A stretch of DNA of 64,000 nucleotides from an uncultured bacterium (lineage in GTDB: Bacteria > Cyanobacteriota > Vampirovibrionia > Gastranaerophilales > JAILCC01): assembly GCA_949283935.1 (NCBI GenBank), contig CASDUJ010000027.1, positions 22,876-86,875 of the forward strand. Reading direction: 5' to 3'. The notes under the pieces were generated by a model. That model had not been told where the DNA came from. It saw only the letters and a list, made by a program, of their open reading frames with translations, and searched no databases. Below, one piece after another: positions 61,488 to 64,000 of this stretch. Each line of letters begins with the position of its first letter. Position 1 is the stretch's first letter. The position numbers and the translations under genes were made by a program.

Positions 61488-61489
61488 GC

Positions 61490-61518
61490 TTGACTAGCTT
61501 TTTTGCGCTAAATATATA
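61490..61518 (+). promoter_or_regulatory. Candidate promoter for the large protein at 61634
   Basis: TTGACT (61490-61495) and TATATA (61513-61518) with 17 bp spacing in the gap after engB. It would give a leader of ~110 nt. Confidence 0.5.
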
Positions 61519-61633
61519 GTTGGATTTTACTAATATGTAGCTAATTTAATTGTTTTTTTAAAATTAGCAATTTTTAATTGCAAAATGTTTTTATCATGCT
61601 ATGGGATAAAAGACATATTAGGGGATAGTTATT

Positions 61634-63508
61634 ATGAAAGAAATTGAAAATGTTCCATTTTTGGGTGGATTAGTGAAAGTAGTTTCAGCACCGATTAAAT
61701 TAATTGGCAACACAACACAAGCTACTGCTTCTTTATTTACAGGTGATACTGAGGGTTTTAAGGATGGTTTAGGTGGAGCTGTAAATAATATTTTTGACGT
61801 AGTTGAGGCTCCTTTACAAATGACAACAGATGTTTTAGAAGTGCCTAAAACTGTTATGGGTGGCAATGATTCAGGAAATTCTAGTGGATTTGAAAAAATA
61901 ACAATGGGAACTGGTAACGCAATGGATATTCCAATAGGTACTGTTCAAATTGTCCAAGATGCAATAAATGCAATTCGTCCTTCTCGAAAAGGTTTTGGAG
62001 AAAATTTTGAAATTAAGGAAAAAGAACCAAAACAGGAAGCTCCAGAAAACAAGACTCCTCAAAATGAACCTGCTCCAAAGAAAATACAACCAAGAGAGCA
62101 AGTTGAAAGTCCAGCGCCGCAACCTCCCGTAGCAAAAACTCCAGAAACGCCCAAAAAAGTAAATTCAGATGATAGTGACGCAAAAAATACAAATTCTAAA
62201 TTAAAAACAACAATTTCAGAAGCTCAACAAATTAATGATGAACTGGAAAAAAATATTATAAGGGCAAAAGAAGAAAACGAAAGATTAGAAGAAAATATTG
62301 AAAGAGCAAAGGGAAAAGACAAACAAGTAATAGTTTTACCCCCTCCCAATGTGTCACAAAATAACGATAAAACAAATTGGAAATTAATTGGGGCAATTGC
62401 TACAGGATTTCTTGCAGTAGGTGTGTTATTTGCCTTAAAAGGAAAAGGAAAGAGCACGATTGCTAAATTATTTAAACGTAGTCCAAAATCAGCAAATGTG
62501 AAAAGTTTTGATATAGATATAGATAAACTTTTAAAAGAGGCTACAAAGAAAAGTGCTAATAGTACCATTCAAAGTATAAATAAAAATGCAATATCCAAAG
62601 CATCTACATACAAAGTAAGAACACCGGAAGAAATTGCGATAATTAATAAAGCAAGAGCACACAGATTAAAAAGGGCTGAAAGACGAGCATTAGCAGCTCA
62701 AGCAAAGGCTGCAAGAAAAGCTGCAAATGCGCAAAAAGTTGCAGAAAAGGAACTTGCCGACAAAAAATATAGCGAAGCTGTTAAGCTTAATAGAGAACTG
62801 ACTCAAGGTGTAGACAATGCAAGAAGAGCAGAAAATAGGCAGCTAAGAGAAGATATCATAAAAAGAAGCAAATTCCAAAGAAGGCAAGAAGCTAGACAAT
62901 TAGCCCAAAAAAATCAAGAAACTAAAATGTGGGAGGACAGAAAAATTCAACAAAAAACTGAAGAAGCAAGAATTGCAGACCAAAAAAATGCCCTTTGGGA
63001 AGCTCATGAATTAACTCAGACACAAGCTCAAACAAACTTACAAGCCAGAACTAATAGAGAAATAACTCAATATATGGAAGGTAAGGCTTTACCAATCGGT
63101 GCGCAAAAAGAGCAAAAGACTCCAAAACTAACTTTGGTTAAAGCAAAAGCTCCCAAAATAGTGCCTGCTACATTAGAACAAAAACCAATGGGAACTTTAG
63201 CAGAATTACTTCCACAAGTATCAGCCAAGTTAGATGCACTAAGAGCTAACCTATCAAGTACTCAAGCTGTTTTAACTTTAAAAAAAGGTAAAGTAGTTCA
63301 TATGGGTGATAAAGTTAAAATAAAATTAAATTCTAAGAAAATTTCAAAAACACAATATTCTGAAATTAAAAATGCAATAAGATCTCTTATGGGTGGTAAA
63401 GTAGCAGGACTCCCTAAAAATCAAGAAGTAATTGAAATAACATTAAATTCTTCAAATTTAGGTCAAATAAGAAAACTACGTAAATATCTTGAAATTACTG
63501 CAGCTTAG
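61634..63508 (+). CDS. Large hypothetical protein with helical low-complexity region
   Basis: A 624-residue protein, not recognised. The N-terminal ~115 residues are uncharged and amphipathic (LIGNTTQATASLFTGDTEGF, then NIFDVVEAPLQMTTDVLEVP), then a Pro/Glu/Lys-rich linker, a coiled coil (~195-235), one membrane helix near residue 250-270 (LIGAIATGFLAVGVLFALKG), a long Ala/Arg/Gln-rich helical stretch (~330-480) and a compact C-terminal domain (~530-624, TLKKGKVVHMGDKVKIKLNS). No signal peptide. AGGGGAT is before the ATG. It may organise something at the membrane; a function is not proposed. Confidence 0.75.
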   Translation: MKEIENVPFLGGLVKVVSAPIKLIGNTTQATASLFTGDTEGFKDGLGGAVNNIFDVVEAPLQMTTDVLEVPKTVMGGNDSGNSSGFEKITMGTGNAMDIPIGTVQIVQDAINAIRPSRKGFGENFEIKEKEPKQEAPENKTPQNEPAPKKIQPREQVESPAPQPPVAKTPETPKKVNSDDSDAKNTNSKLKTTISEAQQINDELEKNIIRAKEENERLEENIERAKGKDKQVIVLPPPNVSQNNDKTNWKLIGAIATGFLAVGVLFALKGKGKSTIAKLFKRSPKSANVKSFDIDIDKLLKEATKKSANSTIQSINKNAISKASTYKVRTPEEIAIINKARAHRLKRAERRALAAQAKAARKAANAQKVAEKELADKKYSEAVKLNRELTQGVDNARRAENRQLREDIIKRSKFQRRQEARQLAQKNQETKMWEDRKIQQKTEEARIADQKNALWEAHELTQTQAQTNLQARTNREITQYMEGKALPIGAQKEQKTPKLTLVKAKAPKIVPATLEQKPMGTLAELLPQVSAKLDALRANLSSTQAVLTLKKGKVVHMGDKVKIKLNSKKISKTQYSEIKNAIRSLMGGKVAGLPKNQEVIEITLNSSNLGQIRKLRKYLEITAA

Positions 63509-63526
63509 AAAATTTTATAATATGTT

Positions 63527-63559
63527 AAAAGAAGAAGGTTTTTGAGACCTTCTTCTTTT
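63527..63559 (+). terminator. Rho-independent terminator of the 61634 gene
   Basis: Stem 63527-63539 with 63547-63559 (AAAAGAAGAAGGT / ACCTTCTTCTTTT), seven-base loop and following T tract, 18 nt after the stop. Confidence 0.9.
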
Positions 63560-63616
63560 ATTTTTAATATTTACATTAAAGTTTCCTTCGTATACAATAA
63601 ATTAAGCTATTCAAAT

Positions 63617-63703
63617 GGAGAGGTGTCCGAGTGGTTTAAGGTGCAAACCTGGAACGTTTGTGTGGGGGCAACTTCACCGAGGGTTCGAATCCCTCCCTCT
63701 CCG
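63617..63703 (+). tRNA. tRNA-Ser (anticodon GGA)
   Basis: An 87-nt class II tRNA with a long variable arm (around GTGGGGGCAACTTCAC). Acceptor GGAGAGG/CCTCTCC with discriminator G; anticodon stem CAAAC/GTTTG encloses CTGGAAC (anticodon GGA); T arm GAGGG/CCCTC. CCA is not encoded, unlike the other two tRNAs in the window. Confidence 0.95.
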
Positions 63704-63883
63704 TTTTGTTTGTTCTTTTAGGTTTAGATATGAAATTACTGTTGTAATTTAATGTAATTTAACGGGACATTTTATCTGTGTAATTTAACTGTAATTTAAC
63801 GGGACATTTTATCTGCACGCATAAAAAGATTATTCGGCAAAGTTGGCTTTGTGTTTAAGCTTTAGCGGTCGGAAGTAATCGTT
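63704..63883. other. Region between tRNA-Ser and the fragmentary ORF
   Basis: About 180 bp. Apart from the tandem repeat it holds no gene or terminator. GC content rises slightly after 63810 (GCACGC, AGCGGTCGG), unlike the surrounding DNA, consistent with a junction between two kinds of sequence. Confidence 0.5.
63743..63815. repeat. Tandem 36-37 bp direct repeat
   Basis: Two consecutive copies (63743-63778 and 63779-63815) share the same 26-bp core (63753-63778 and 63790-63815, identical), and each copy itself begins with TGTAATTTAA. The second copy has one extra C. They start 40 nt after tRNA-Ser. Such repeated blocks resemble transposase-binding sites at the ends of some transposable elements, but an element is not proven. 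Confidence 0.85.
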
Positions 63884-64000
63884 TTACATGTTACAAAACG
63901 GTCTTTTCTTGGTCATCATTGTCCGATTACTGTCCAAGAATTGTCTTAATTTTTCTATTTTAAAACCAATGTTATAGCCTATTTCGTCCTCATAATCTAA
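63884..64000 (-). CDS. C-terminal fragment of a minus-strand protein (start outside window)
   Basis: An open frame of 38 codons from the right edge ends with TAA at 63884. It reads as plausible protein (EIGYNIGFKIEKLRQFLDSN and a basic tail), helical and charged. Too short to name; its position just inside the tandem repeat would fit a transposase or integrase end, but this is a guess. Confidence 0.4.
   Translation of the reverse strand, partial: LDYEDEIGYNIGFKIEKLRQFLDSNRTMMTKKRPFCNM

Noticed and set aside
63743..63815. CRISPR array
   Set aside because: Only two adjacent copies with no unique spacer between them; it is a tandem repeat, not repeat-spacer.

Overview
The window is AT-rich (about 30% GC by eye) and densely coded, with short intergenic gaps, many 1-8 nt stop/start overlaps and several convergent 3' overlaps. 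It suggests a diderm, flagellated, probably anaerobic or fermentative bacterium. The diderm signs are a TolC/MacA/MacB exporter, an OprP-type porin, RfaE1 heptose kinase and RfbG/RfbH deoxysugar enzymes. The anaerobe signs are an HgdB-like Fe-S protein, a U32 peptidase, IspG and a small 4Fe-4S ferredoxin. glyS unlinked to glyQ, a DUF3352-like protein and short proteins beginning M-x-I-x-x-I-N with a nearby 'NFG/SFG' point towards the non-photosynthetic cyanobacterial relatives (Gastranaerophilales/Vampirovibrionia). That placement is an inference from gene style, about 0.6 likely; no marker gene in the window settles it.

Layout. 1-6735: 3' end of a sensor kinase, then flgB-flgC-fliE, a promoter, and fliF-fliG-fliH-fliI (flagellar basal body and export). 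6736-12927: a possible leader peptide, a DUF475/TerC membrane protein, an HgdB-like protein with a U32 peptidase, an acidic hypothetical protein, upp, and an outer-membrane porin. 12993-19574: a surface-sugar operon (CDP-glucose 4,6-dehydratase, RfbH, an SDR, an HpcH-type aldolase, a HAD phosphatase and a YerE-like ThDP enzyme), suggesting a CDP-linked 3,6-dideoxy sugar, possibly branched-chain. 19645-24628: MscL with a zinc-ribbon tail, then the exporter operon on the minus strand. 24732-28965: a DHH phosphoesterase, a tiny membrane protein, an EnvC/M23 peptidase, a phosphoesterase and ispG. 28974-33565: a tight five-gene minus-strand operon (PfkB kinase, CsaB pyruvyl transferase, TagA-type glycosyltransferase, split transketolase), probably for a secondary cell-wall or surface glycan.

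33691-36613: a Spy-like lipoprotein, lineage-type hypotheticals and a PIG-L deacetylase. 36627-42086: proB, an amino-acid permease and secA. 42243-42598: tRNA-Pro(GGG) and tRNA-Val(GAC), each with its own terminator. 42654-46572: Hsp20, glyA, a WecA/TagO-type phosphosugar transferase and a trans-prenyl diphosphate synthase, the last two jointly supplying lipid-carrier chemistry. 46599-52420: DUF3352-like protein, small regulator, ferredoxin, hypotheticals, RfaE1, amino-acid-binding lipoprotein, orphan DNA methyltransferase. 52425-55673: glyS, diverging from rplU-rpmA with an L21 leader. 55724-60515: a minus-strand cluster with a small Cys-rich protein, a membrane protein, a sensor kinase, an HD-GYP regulator, proA and a hypothetical. 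60667-63508: engB and a large unrecognised protein. 63617-64000: tRNA-Ser(GGA), a tandem 36-37 bp repeat and the 3' end of an unidentified minus-strand reading frame that may mark the edge of a mobile element.

No gene-free stretch exceeds 300 bp; the longest (63704-63883 with its surroundings, 43110-43384 and 6736-6964) are described individually. No CRISPR array, rRNA or complete insertion sequence was seen.
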